From NCBI GenBank assembly GCA_024529925.1, contig JAFEUB010001473.1, positions 547,001 through 611,000 on the forward strand: DNA of 64,000 nucleotides, written 5' to 3'. The position numbers and the translations under genes are program-made. This DNA comes from Ophthalmolycus amberensis. Taxonomy: Eukaryota; Chordata; Actinopteri; Perciformes; Zoarcidae. This document shows positions 1 through 11,452 of this stretch, one piece after another. How positions within the stretch are numbered: the first letter of the stretch is position 1; each line of letters opens with the position of its first letter. The notes below the pieces were generated by a model. That model was not told the DNA's origin and did no database searches. It was given only the letters and a program-made list of their open reading frames with translations.

Positions 1-600
1 ATGTATTATGTTATGTTTGTGTCGGGAGTGTCCAGCTGGACCACCGAGATGCTCCAACACCAATAACCGCCCTCACAAATCTGCAGATAACAATGTAAAC
101 TCGCTATTGTGTCCATTTCATCGTTTGTGTATTCATCACAAATCGCGTATTTACTGAATGCGTTGTGTTACGGAGGCTTTATTCTGGCTCGAACATTATT
201 ATAATCTAATTAACGGCTACACTGTCGGCCCAGACGTCTAGTTTAGCTGTGCTAGCATGCTAATCTCCATGGCAGCCGGTCGGGCCTACTGTCACAATGA
301 GCGACTATAACGGTAGCATCGCCGACCAACGCCCGAGCCTCTCCGCTGTACTGTCCCGTTTACTGACACGTATAAAAACAAGACGGTTATGAAGGCGTGG
401 TAAAATACCTGGTATCAGATATTAGATTTACGTAGATAGATGACAATAGAATCCTGTTTTGCGTGCGTTAAGCCTGAAGAGAAGAGAAGTGATGGTGGAG
501 ACTGATGATGCTGGAAGAGAGGCAGTTAGCTAATTAACTCCGCTGCCGACTTCTTCTTCGGTGGTTGGCCGCACAACTGTTAAAGTAGAGTATCACTGCC
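1..600. promoter_or_regulatory. Possible promoter region of a gene lying off the left edge
   Basis: No coding exon is recognised here. Around 190-400 the sequence is richer in CpG than its surroundings and holds GCTAGC/GCTAAT words (about 250-265) of the kind also found at the presumed promoters of pcyt1a, ap2m1, dvl3 and copb2 in this window. This suggests the 5' end of an unseen gene, most likely running leftward. It is an inference from base composition and motif company only. From about 600 to 1241 the sequence becomes AT-rich and I see only possible 3' sequence of the next gene, including a minus-strand AATAAA (plus TTTATT) at 958-963. Confidence 0.25.
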
Positions 601-1241
601 CCCTACTAGCGGAATTAGCAATTTCCTGAAAAATGTCTCAATGTTAGATGGGTTTTGTTCGGCAGCAGTAGCTGAAAGAAGTATTCAGATCCTTTATTTA
701 ACTAAAATCATCACTGCCACAAAATCAATAAATTACGTATAAAAGTATTGAAATAAAAGAAGTAGAATGTCCAATTCCAGAGTCTTAAATTAAAATAAAA
801 TGATTCTAATATATGATGATTATACCATTAATGATGTAAGCAGCATTTTAATGTTGTAGCTTCCTGAAATTGAGACAATTTTAGCTACTTTACAAACTGT
901 TTGGTTGTTTAGTCAAAACAATAAAAAAAACTAAAAATAAATATAAAATCACACATATTTATTAACATTTGTCAATCATTTTTTATGATAATTTTTTATG
1001 TTTTTACTCCATACAAAGGTTTCTGTGCATTTCTTATGAACACTCATACAATTAAGTCAGTGTGGTTTGTCATGTGGAAAACTGCGAACACAGTAAAGGC
1101 ATTGTCTACATGTCTGTACAACATTTGATGATTTGCATGATTTCAATATTAACCTTTGATTTTAAAGTGGATTTGCTCAGAGTCCTGCACTGGTTTGGTC
1201 TTGCGATTTAATATTGTAGTCTTCCCCTGTATGGAAGGCCA

Positions 1242-2848
1242 TCATCTCTTAGGTATTTCTTTGTTTTTACTGTGGTTCAGGAGCTGGATCGGCATAACGC
1301 CAGGGCTTTTCTGGATGGCTGGTTCTTCAGTAACACTTTCCTTGGCTTCTGCTACTTCCTCCTCTTTCCCTTCAGCGGGTGCCTCTGGTGTTTCCTGGAT
1401 GGGGGGAGGAGGGTGATCGATGAGGCAGTCAGGGTCCCAGTATGGATCACAGACATACTCCATACCTTTGACAGTAAGAGGAGGGGGAGTTTGCACAGAC
1501 TTTTTGGGAGCCAGAGGAGCTGGGGGTGGTTGGGGAGGAGCAACAGCTTTTATCTCCTCCTCCGTTTTGGGCCTGCAGGCGGGGTTGACTCGTGGGTCAC
1601 ACAGTACTGCAACAGCCCCTGTTGGCAGGTAGACGATCTGAGGTTTGCACAGTGGGTCTTTGGGGTTACACAGATAGATCCTCTGAGCATTCTCCAGAGG
1701 GTCTGGTGTGGGGGCAGGGGTGGTGGGTGGTGGAGGGGGCTGAGTGGTAGTAGTTGGTGGTGCGGTGGTAGTCAGCACACCCATTACATTTTGGTAACTG
1801 GAGGCATCTGGGCCATAGGTTACCTCCAAGTGACGCATCTGCTGATACAACATTCTGATCCTGTCGATCTCATAGAGCTGATTGAGAAACATATCAGAGA
1901 GGAAATGAAAACAAGTTTTCTTCGGCTGAATAGTGTAATACAAGTACAACCATTTATATAATAATTTGAAATGAACCTCAACTTACTCCTTCAATGTGTC
2001 CGATACTGTTGTAGAAGCGGTAGTAGGACTGGAAATCAGGAGTGCCGCTGTACCACTTTGGATCAATGTTCCTCTTAGGTGGAGAATTAGTAAAGAAATC
2101 ATGTGCCTGATCAGAGCCGATGTTAACTGGATTCTCTGGAAGAACAAAAAAATCAGGAATTATAAGGGGGGAAAGAATTGCAATATAAATTCCAATTTGC
2201 AAGGCATTATGTTTATAATCACTCAAAAAAAATGTATGTAAGGTTTTCAAATCTTAGGATCAGCTGGACCATTTAAAATCCTATAGAAATATAAGTATTA
2301 TTGATTATTTGCACAGTTTACAGGATAACAATTATTTGTATGAAGAACGTCACTGCCAGTATAATAGTATTGAAAGCAGAGTGCCAGTATCTGCAAGAAG
2401 GTGGTACATGAAATACCTCCGGGATTCTTTACTTTCATCAGAGATGTTGCTTCTAGCAAACCTGGAGGGAGGCAGAGAATATATTAGACACCACAAACAA
2501 CAAAACTCTGCAAAGCAATACAGAGCAATTAAAGGGACGCTCAACTTGTGACTATATGAACAGCGCTATCAACAGATACAATTCAATCCATTCAATCATA
2601 TTCAACTTTCTATTGGTGTGGTTTTAACTTCTACATAAAGAAGAATCATTTCATGCACTTTATTTAGACAGACCTGCCATTAACAGCACGTAGCAAAGCC
2701 TCCTCAGCAGGGACACCTGGGAAATCATCCTGGACATCTGCAATACACAACATAAACATTGCAAAGCAAAGGTTGCCTTATGTGTATAGCTCTACTTTTA
2801 AACTTGACTACTGGAGTGAATAAGAAAACGACTCACCTGTTGTTGCAT
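1242..2848 (-). CDS. Actinodin-like fin actinotrichia protein
   Basis: Four coding exons on the minus strand join in phase: 2848-2837, 2737-2674, 2135-1987 and 1877-1242, giving about 287 residues. The N-terminus (MQQQ then MSRMISQVSLLRRLCYVLLM) has the basic and hydrophobic build of a signal peptide, so the product is probably secreted. The last exon carries three spaced cysteine repeats, YLCNPKDPLCKP, VLCDPRVNPACRP and YVCDPYWDPDC, separated by Pro/Thr-rich linkers. C-x-P...D/N-P-x-C repeats of this kind mark actinodins, structural proteins of the fin-fold fibres (actinotrichia) of fish. The C-terminus is acidic (Glu-rich) and then basic. Which actinodin paralogue it is cannot be told. A fish matrix protein of another family is possible but less likely. 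The intron between exons 2 and 3 is about 540 nt. Confidence 0.72.
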
Positions 2849-2889
2849 CTCCCCAGTCCAGGTCTAATCTGCTGCACAACATAACTGTT

Positions 2890-2927
2890 CATAAATACTG
2901 TCGTTAATACTGGGGCCTTTCCATTGG
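2890..2927 (-). promoter_or_regulatory. CCAAT and TATA-like core promoter of the actinodin-like gene
   Basis: Read on the minus strand, an inverted ATTGG (CCAAT box) at 2927-2923 is followed about 25 nt later by TATTTAT (plus ATAAATA) near 2897-2890. The chosen ATG at 2848-2846 lies about 45 nt downstream of the TATA-like word, leaving room for a very short 5' UTR. The spacing supports this promoter and the choice of a first coding exon of only 12 nt. Confidence 0.5.
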
Positions 2928-2929
2928 CC

Positions 2930-5870
2930 GCTGAGCTGCAAGAAGCCCTAACTCCACCCCTCATGCATTTTCTGTTGAGACGTGGAAGAACTCATTCGGA
3001 CACTGAGCATGAACCAGAGATAAAAGGCCAACTTCAAACAAAATAGGACTCCTTGTAAAGCCACAAGAAACCGTCCTGTGACAGCAGGGCTCCTACTGGT
3101 GGCGCAGGCAGTCCAGTTTCTGGAGTCATAGTCCTTGATGAAGCCATCAGTGGAGGTAGAAGTTATGCATTCCTTAAGATATTGGTTTTTAGAATTGTTA
3201 AGCTTATATTTCTAGAGGTGTATTTCTCCAGGTGGCGTTGTTGGTTCCCTCACACCACACATTCAAAAGCATTATGTTTTCCTAAATCTATAGCTGTCAA
3301 ACAAGCAAACAAACATTTTCTGTTTTGTTTTATGGACCCACTTTGCAAAACATGGCGACACACCCCCTTCCATCGTAGCCGAATTCTTGACAAAACATGC
3401 CTGGAAGGTAAAAATGAACCCTCCGTCCCAAAACAGCTGGATACGTCCTTTTAACTTTGGTCTTGGCCAGTCAAAAAATAGGGGTCGAGCGCAGTCAACT
3501 GCTGTTTAAGTCCCCAAGAAATATGCAAGAATTATGGGCTAGCTTGTCCAAACACCAAGTCACCAAGTAACACAGCCTGGGAAATTGTTGTTTAGAGTTC
3601 TCAACACGCCACTTTTATTAGTTTCCACATTGATAGATATATTCCTGAATTGCTAGATAGCAAGAATCCACATCAATGCACAAAGAAAGTTATAAAGTTA
3701 CTGTTTCAATAAATGTGTAGAACAATTTTCAGGATATTTCCCACCAGAACCTTCATCCCATGTCTTATACTCTGTGTCCTTCCTGTCACAATTGGAGACA
3801 AAATGTTGAGAAACATCAGTTTTGGTTCAAGTGTAGAACTATTAGATGCGATCCAGAATATATTGTGGCGAGGCCTGAGAAATCCCATGTTATATAAAAA
3901 ACCACACATTATTACAAGTGTGAACAGGCTGCATTAGGGATTGCTGATAGTCGTAAAAGATTATGTAACCCATAAGTCAGAAGCTTTCTGCGTGTGTTTG
4001 TTTCAGCTGACCCACAAGCTAGAACACACAAAGGACATGCTCTGTCAAATCAGGCCGAACACCTACACCCAGCTCAGGCTTTTCAGATGAATGAATCAAA
4101 GACAGAGTGAATCAGTCAGCTGACTGATTTTGCTTCATTACATTCTCAGGTTATCTTAACTTCCTTCATTGTCATTTTCCTCGGGGGTTTGCATGCCTGC
4201 TCAGTGTTTGTCATTTCAACAGTGAAGCAAATGCTCTCCTTCAAACCAGCAGGTGAGGCTACGATCAAAGAGTGCAAGAAGAGACAGGGAGTCTGTAGGG
4301 GCTCTGCCAGGTGGCTAATGGTGAAGATCGTACTGCAATTGCTCTGTACACATGTCAAAAATGGAAGGGTAAGGGTACCTGTTACTTTTAAATGATATAC
4401 ATTTATTTTACCTGTACGCTGAGATAAACAGCCACCTCACAAAATAAATCAACTTGTTTCAGAAAAGGTGTAATTAGGGCAAAAAAATATTTAGTTTCAA
4501 TGTCAATATTTTTCGCTGCCTTGAGTAACAGTTGTATATTATTTCCATATATTGCCAATGTTTCACAAACAATTTGAGCCATTTGTAGGATAAAGTCTAT
4601 CTGGATGAACCATGTGGCAATTTGAAAGTAAACTGATGAGATAAACTCCCTGAAGAATTCATTTTTCATGCTGTCTTTAAATTTGACAAACCAGTGCATG
4701 TTACACAGGGTTTACAATGTTGAATGAGATTGTAAATATTACCTCCATTGTTTTGTGATGGAAAAATGTAAATATGTTACAAGGATCTAACATCTGGGAT
4801 GTTGGTTACACTCTACATCACAACACATTTTACCAGGTATCAATTATTTTAATTTGTGCCCCTCTGATCTTCAAGTGGAATTACAGCTTGTCCTGGAGCT
4901 CTCTGCAGGACACGAGCGGATCAGCTCGAGAGTAATGTTTTCAGCTCTTGACCCATCATTCCACAGCTTCACTACCTCTGCGCTTAAACCAGATTACCAC
5001 CATGCACGTTAGGGCAGTGCTCAGTTTTCCTCTTCTAACATCTTGTAACATTGCAGATATTTGAATGAAACTTCTCTCTTGCTTGCTGCAGAAGACATTT
5101 TGCCGTTCCTGAGTCAAAATGGACTGAAAAGAACTCACAAAGCAAAGTACAGCCAGCGTACTTTATAAAAAATTAAATAACAATAAGAATTCAGTTAATA
5201 AAAATGATGTAAGTATCATGAGCATGAGAAAATACATGTGGGGAACACCAAACTATAGTCCTTCAAGAAATGACTATTTTTCTGGCAACTTTTCCAAAAA
5301 GCCCAACTCTGAGTGTGCGGCTTAAAGCGGTCCTCCAGGACAGATACTCCAAACTCTGCTGTGGAGCTGTCCATCTCCTTCAGGCTTATCTTTGGTCTCT
5401 TTGTTGCCTGATTAATCTGATTAATGCCTAATCTGATTTTGATCGCAGGTGAACTTCATTGAACAAATGATGTGACATCTGAAGGTAATTGTTCACCACA
5501 TATCATATTTAGAGGTTTCATATCAAAAAGGGTAATTATGCATGACTATTTTGTGTAGACCCATTACATAAAATCCTAATAAAAATCCATTTACATTCAA
5601 CAAATAAGGAAAAACACCAACAAATTAATATCATTCTTATAATCAAGGCTGAATAGCTTTTTTTAAATATATAATCATGATATATATGATCAATCGGTTT
5701 TAGGTCCAGGGTCCGGATACAACGGCATCTGGGTCCGGATCCGGACCGCGGTCCGCCAGTTAGTGACCCCTGAAGGTCCTTCTGCAGCATACAGAACCTC
5801 CACTGTCCACTAGGTGTCAGCGCGAGACAACACCGGAAATGTCCCACTCGTTATATCAGTTCCTTTAAGG
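2930..5870. other. Intergenic region, no gene recognised
   Basis: About 2.9 kb between the actinodin-like promoter and the pcyt1a promoter. It is mostly AT-rich. Open stretches exist (for example a 98-codon one on the minus strand at 4403-4699) but they show no domain, no biased composition and no convincing splice context. The only recognisable piece is the repeat fragment near 5697-5765 listed separately. Confidence 0.5.
5697..5765. repeat. Fragment of a dispersed repeat shared with the hAT-like element at 20.3 kb
   Basis: The words TTTAGGTCC.GGGTCCGG, GGTCCGCCAGTT and GACCCCTGA appear here in the same order as near the right end of the 20343-20803 element (20706-20748). This is seen directly. 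Here the terminal inverted repeats and target duplication are missing, so it is probably a decayed copy. A short internal repetition of GGTCCGGAT words lengthens it. Confidence 0.45.
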
Positions 5871-5879
5871 ATGTTGAAG

Positions 5880-6228
5880 TTTTGTAGTTCCTGGGTTGTT
5901 GACCTGTCAGCGTTGTAGTACAAGCTGTCACTGCTGATACTTTTTCTGTCCTTCACATAGTTGTATTTTCGGCCAATAACACAAGGAGCCTCAGTGCGTC
6001 GGACCCACAGGGTTGTTCGTAACGTATTTACCGTTGTTGCTGGTGTCAGCTAACCAGCGAGCTAACGGCTAAGGTTAGCTAACAAGCCGACTAGCTTTAC
6101 AGCCAGCTTGCTACCTAGCATCCGACAGTAGCAGGGTTAGCTAGCTTTTTTTTTGCTGTTAGTTAGCTAACCTGCATTACGAAGACGCCCACTCCTGCAA
6201 AGCAGCATTCCGGACAAAAGAGTGAACA
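5880..6228 (+). promoter_or_regulatory. pcyt1a: Probable pcyt1a promoter and non-coding first exon
   Basis: A CpG-rich stretch contains repeated GCTAAC/GTTAGCTAAC words (6045-6172) and ends with a good splice donor, GAACA|GTAAGT, at 6228/6229. The first coding exon of pcyt1a begins right at an acceptor AG (8441-8442), so an upstream non-coding exon is required and this is the best candidate. The transcription start itself is not defined. The implied first intron (6229-8442) holds nothing recognisable apart from AT-rich sequence. Confidence 0.5.
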
Positions 6229-8442
6229 GTAAGTAACGTTAAACAGTAACCTAAAGTTGTTAAACGTAAGCTAACATTGCTATTGGGGGTAGTTAGCATA
6301 TTGATTTTAAGATTTTGTGTAATAGGCGAAAGCGTCCAGTAAGCCAGGGTTTGACAGAAGCTGCACAACCGGTGGCTCCAGCGCAACTCATCTGTTAACT
6401 TAGTTGTTTTACTCATAGAATGAACTAACTGTCATCAGTCTAAGGATCCGTGTGTGTATCATGCTAACTCAAGTTAACTTCTGGCATGACAAGTAAGTTA
6501 AGTTAACAGAAGCGAGAAGCCAGGCATCGGGAACATTGTGTGAAATGCAGTTGAAGCTTGTGGTTCTCAATCTGTGGTCCGGGAACCATCAGGAGCCCGG
6601 ATTCCAGTGGCCTTTTGATTTCTGCATTTTTACTTTTCTGAAAGTACAATAACAGAATACAACATTCACTTTTTAATGGAGCTCCATTTCCATACTGTTG
6701 TACCAAGAAATGGTAATATATACAGCTAACAGTGAGTAATCTTCGAGCTGAAACAATTAGTCGATTGAAAATTGATTGGCATCTGTTTTGATCATCGTTG
6801 AACCATTTGATTCATTTATCAAGAAAAATGACAATCTCAAATTCCACCGTCTCAAAATATGTAGTAGTCTTAGCCCTTGCCTACTGTAAATATAAGTCTT
6901 ATTCAGTAAAAAATAAATATCTTTTCCTTACTAAATATGTTTGCTGGGGCTGTCATGGACCTCTGTAGCAAAGCATGTGGTTAAGACTTGGCACTGTCCT
7001 TGTTGATTTCTTTTTATAGCAGCCTGTTCAGTTATGATCATGTGCTGGTCATGTAAATCTCCTCTGTCACTGTGTGAGAGCTCTGCAGGGCTTCTCACTC
7101 TCAGCTGTTGCAAATGCCTCGTGTTGGATCAGGTATGTGAGAATGTGTACTGCTTCATCTGTCTCTCATTGCACTGAGTCACACTTTCGTAATTGAGCCG
7201 CAGCAACAGTCCAGCCAAGGGGTATTAAGTTGTTATAGCAAGTTAAAGAAGTGATGAGGCTAAACATTTAAAAAAAATTATGAACCCCTCCCTGGTGACC
7301 TGTGGCTTCATTTTTGGTGGCGTGATGGAATGTGTGGAATGAGGCAGAGAGTCTTAACCAATTACACAGGAGCCCTTGTGATAGGATATCAACAGGAGTT
7401 GCTATTGTTGCACTAAATACCTGATTGTCCCATCATCATTGTGGAAGAGGTCTTTGAAGGTGTTTGAAACTCTGTTTCGAGAACTTAATGTCATGTTAAA
7501 ACTAAAAGACTATTTTAGATCCCAGTCCTGTTCTACCAGGATACAAAGGACAGTTATTGACTGTATTAACTCCGGCTGTTGAACTTAGACTCTTCCAGGT
7601 TTATTTGGTTCTGCGTAGATTGTCAGCAATTGCAAGAAAATTGTCAAATCTGCAACTATTTTGAGACATAATTAATAATTTAAGTCATATAAAATATGGT
7701 TGGGTTTTCAATGTTTGGACAAAACAAGATATTTCAAGACAATAACCATGGGCTAATTTTATTTTTACTGTTTTCAGATTTTTCTTGATAGACTAAAAGA
7801 TTCACAGAGTAATTGAGAAAATAATCAGCAGATTAAGTAATGATTAAAGAGATTAGTTGTCTAGTACAGACACCCAGGATGTTGAGTTTGTTGACATTCT
7901 ATACATACAATCTTTCTCAAAACTTTAAACGATTCACTAAACAGCAAAGTAGCCTTAAATAAACCAGTGTGTGTGAAGTCACTGGGAAGTCATCCAGCGG
8001 ACTGTTATCTGGCCTCCAGAACAAAGTCAGCTGAAATCGGTCGCCAACTAATATGAAAGTTGGCCCACTTGTGGCGGACTGCTGACATGTGGTGAAGGAT
8101 CTCCTGATGTCAAACTTTATCTTTGACTCTTGATTTGTGGGAATATCCGCAGAATCACAGAAGACTGGACATATTTCATTGTCTATATGTTTAGGAACAA
8201 CATGTTCTGTCTTGAAGGAACAAGCTTCTATTCTCCAATTGACCTTCATGTGTGTCAGTGAAAGCCTCTATTTATTTATTTATTTATTTATACAATGCTT
8301 CCTGGTTCATTGAGCGGAGACACACACTGTGTTCTCCCTCTGTTATTGGTATCTGTCTGTCCCTTTCTTATCCAAGCAGTGCGTGCCGTATGTGACGTAT
8401 GCGGCTGTTTTTTAATTGCATTTGTCTTGGCATTTGACACAG

Positions 8443-11400
8443 ATGGAGGCCCAAAGCTCCAGCGAAATGCTGCTGTCCAGAAAAAGGAGAAGAGAGAGCT
8501 CCAACCGGGAGACCGAGGAGGGAGAGAGGCTTGGGAAAATCCCCAGATGTACTGTGGTGAGTCAGCTGTGTTCTTTGGCTGTCATTGAGCGGCGTGTTTG
8601 TCCAGCTGTTCCTAAATGCTCCGTGCATGCGCTGTTTTCTACATGAATAGTATACATGGCTTGATGTATCGACAGAAGGATGAAAAGTTAAGTTGTCTCT
8701 GCAGAACTTTTATCTGCTTTGTGTGTCAGACCTTATGTTGGCCAATGAGTAGTTTGCGACACAATTCAATTTCGTCCAACCAGGGAAAACGATGGTGTAC
8801 GTCTAAAACCTTTTGTATGAATAGATGAGAACGCTTCCTTGATCTCTAAAATCTTGGGTCCTCTAGGGATTGAAGCACCCTGCACCTTTCGCAGATGAGC
8901 TGGTGCCTGTTGGTAAACCCTACGAGAGAGTCAGCATGGAGGAGGCTAAGAAGGGAACACAGCGTGAGTCCCATTCTTCCAGTCTGCCCCGTTGATGTCT
9001 TTCTTTCCTCTCATAATTCTTACACATTCTGCTTTTCTATTTCTTTATCAGTAAGCTTCTTCTCAGTCACAGAGTACATCTGAACAAACAAGTGCAATTT
9101 TCGACTGGATCTGTCCAGAATCAATATGTCTTTCCTCTCTGCATGTCTCGTCTCTCTCTGTGCAGCTAACAGACCGGTGCGGGTCTATGCAGACGGCATC
9201 TTTGATGTTTTCCACTCGGGTCACGCCAGAGCGCTCATGCAGGCTAAATGCCTCTTCCCAAACACACACCTCATCGTAGGAGGTAAGTCTGCGAATGTCT
9301 GTGTCACAACAGCAGACTTCTTATCAGCTGCTTCTTTCATAAGTGTGAAGCTTTAAACAATTTCAAACAATCATTTCTGTATTTTCTTTTCGACTATTCA
9401 AAGTGTGCAGCGATGACCTGACCCACAAATACAAGGGCTTCACGGTGATGAATGAGGACGAGCGATACGACGCCATCAGACATTGCCGCTATGTCGATGA
9501 AGTGGTGCGAAACGCTCCCTGGACGCTGTCGCCCGAGTTCCTCAAAAAACATCGCGTGAGTGGACGTGACTGAGAAACGACACAATTGGAGACACTTGCT
9601 CTGTTTTATTCATTGACACCTTGAGTTGTGAGACCGAAAACTGTTGAGAAATTAAAAATGAGTTGACGAAGCCACCGGTCACCTTTCGCCTGCTATTTCT
9701 TCGTGTATTTTGTGTGTTTGCACAATTTGTAGACGTGAATCTGCTGTGTTGATGTGTGTTGTGACGACCTCTCCAGATTGACTTCGTGGCCCATGACGAC
9801 ATCCCATACAGCTCTGCAGGCAGTGATGACGTCTACAAGCACATCAAGGAAGCTGGTGAGTGGCAAAGTAACCAAAGGTGGTGGTGGTGGTGGTAAGCAA
9901 GTAATTACAGGATCCAGTTCATTATTTACTACTGCTGCCAAAGCCCCCATATGGTACTATATATAGTATAGTACTGCATTTTAAAACACATTTTGATCCT
10001 TTTTCTTATTGTTGTGTAACTTTTCATCCCCCTCTGCCCTCCACAGGTATGTTCGCTCCCACCCAGCGGACAGAGGGCATCTCCACCTCCGACATCATCA
10101 CACGCATAGTGCGTGACTACGACGTGTACGTCAGACGCAACCTGCAGAGAGGATACACAGCGAAGGAACTCAACGTCAGCTTCATTAATGTACGAAACTG
10201 AGCTTTGGTTTAACTGTGTGAGGATCCGTGTGACGGAGCGTCTTTTTTTTTTAAAATTTTGTAACCGTTGCTGTGTCCGCTCTTCACCAGGAGAAGAAGT
10301 ACCACCTGCAGGAGCGCGTGGACAAGGTGAAGAGGAAGGTACGCGACGTGGAGGAGAAGAGCAAAGAGTTCGTCCAGAAGGTGGAGGAGAAGAGCATCGA
10401 CCTCATCCAGAAGTGGGAGGAGAAATCCAGGGAGTTCATTGGCAACTTCCTGCAGATGTTTGGCCCCGAGGGAGCTCTGGTGAGGATGTTGGTTTAGTTT
10501 GGTCTCTATTAAGCGTTTGATCCGGCAGTGGGACTGAGAACACATCTTGCCTTCACACTGTTGATGTGCTGGGGAGAAGCAAGACTTTATCAACTCAGTG
10601 ACACACACGTAATAACATACTAAGGCACACCTGATCATTTTGCTATTATGTTTCTTTGATGGTAATAAATACACGTTTTCGAAAGCCTTCATTATTTGAG
10701 TAAACAACTATACTGCGCTTGAAACATAAAGGCCTTGAACTTGACCTCACAGCCACAACTTGAAGTATTCTCTGTTCCGGTATCAGCTGAACCACTGACT
10801 GCATGAAGTATGAAAAACATTCATAAACCTTTAGTATGTTTACAGAACACGCCAAGCACTGTGCACGCAACTTCTACTAAGATAAGATTTCATGCCAATG
10901 ACCCAACATTTGTTTCTTATTCTATTCATTCATTCAAATTCCTTAAAGGAATAGTTTGACATTTTGGGAAATATACTTATTATACTTATTTAGTTTAGGA
11001 TACTGACGAGAGAACAGCTAGTGTGTCTTATATAATGTTGCTAAATTTAAAAGGACAAAGTCAAAATTAATATCAGAGCATCACGAACACAATAGTGTGT
11101 AGACACAGAACCTTTGCCTTCTGACGGCAGGTTTTTAGTCCTTCATCGGTCCCGTGTTCCCGCCTCGTGCTCGCATTGAGCCGGTTGTGTCCTTGGTTGC
11201 TATCACGGACGATCTCTTTGTGTTTCTGTGTCACATCCACAGAAGCACATGCTGAAGGAAGGGAAGGGCCGCATGCTCCAGGCCATCAGCCCGAGGCAGA
11301 GCCCCAACAGCAGCCCCACCCGCGAGGAGCGCTCCCCCTCTCCCACCTTCCGTCTCCCCTTCTTCACCAAGACCTCCCCGCCTCCCTCGCCTCCCCCCCA

Positions 11401-11452
11401 CCACAGCGGGGCCCGCGGGCACCTCATCAGCGAGGACGACGACGAAAACTAG
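8443..11452 (+). CDS. pcyt1a: Choline-phosphate cytidylyltransferase A
   Basis: Eight coding exons join in phase: 8443-8556, 8867-8963, 9166-9282, 9404-9555, 9777-9855, 10047-10189, 10291-10479 and 11243-11452, for 366 residues (human PCYT1A has 367). The enzyme makes CDP-choline from CTP and phosphocholine, the rate-limiting step of phosphatidylcholine synthesis, and moves between nucleoplasm and membranes. Visible marks: a basic N-terminal nuclear signal (SRKRRR), the nucleotidyltransferase HxGH motif as HSGH (87-90), the RTEGISTS signature (194-201), the amphipathic membrane-binding helix region with EEKSKEF repeats (about 235-297), and a Ser-Pro-rich C-terminal phosphorylation tail ending in EDDDEN. 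The start MEAQ resembles PCYT1A (MDAQ) more than PCYT1B. Convergent with ap2m1. Confidence 0.96.
10944..11060. repeat. Dispersed teleost repeat in the last pcyt1a intron
   Basis: The start reads TTAAAGGAATAGTTTGACAT followed by TTTTGGGAAATA, a wording I recognise as a repeat found many times in fish genomes. The class is not determined here and the ends are not defined. It lies wholly within the intron 10480-11242 and does not touch the splice sites. Confidence 0.4.

Noticed and set aside
1272..1961. 229-codon open frame on the plus strand over the actinodin-like exon
   Set aside because: It is the antisense shadow of the Pro/Thr-rich actinodin exon, whose splice phases and repeats support the minus strand.
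4403..4699. 98-codon open frame on the minus strand with hydrophobic residues
   Set aside because: AT-rich composition, no motif, no promoter or splice context. It reads like chance in non-coding DNA.
10210..10707. 165-codon minus-strand open frame over pcyt1a exon 7
   Set aside because: Antisense of the Glu/Lys-rich membrane-binding helix exon of pcyt1a.
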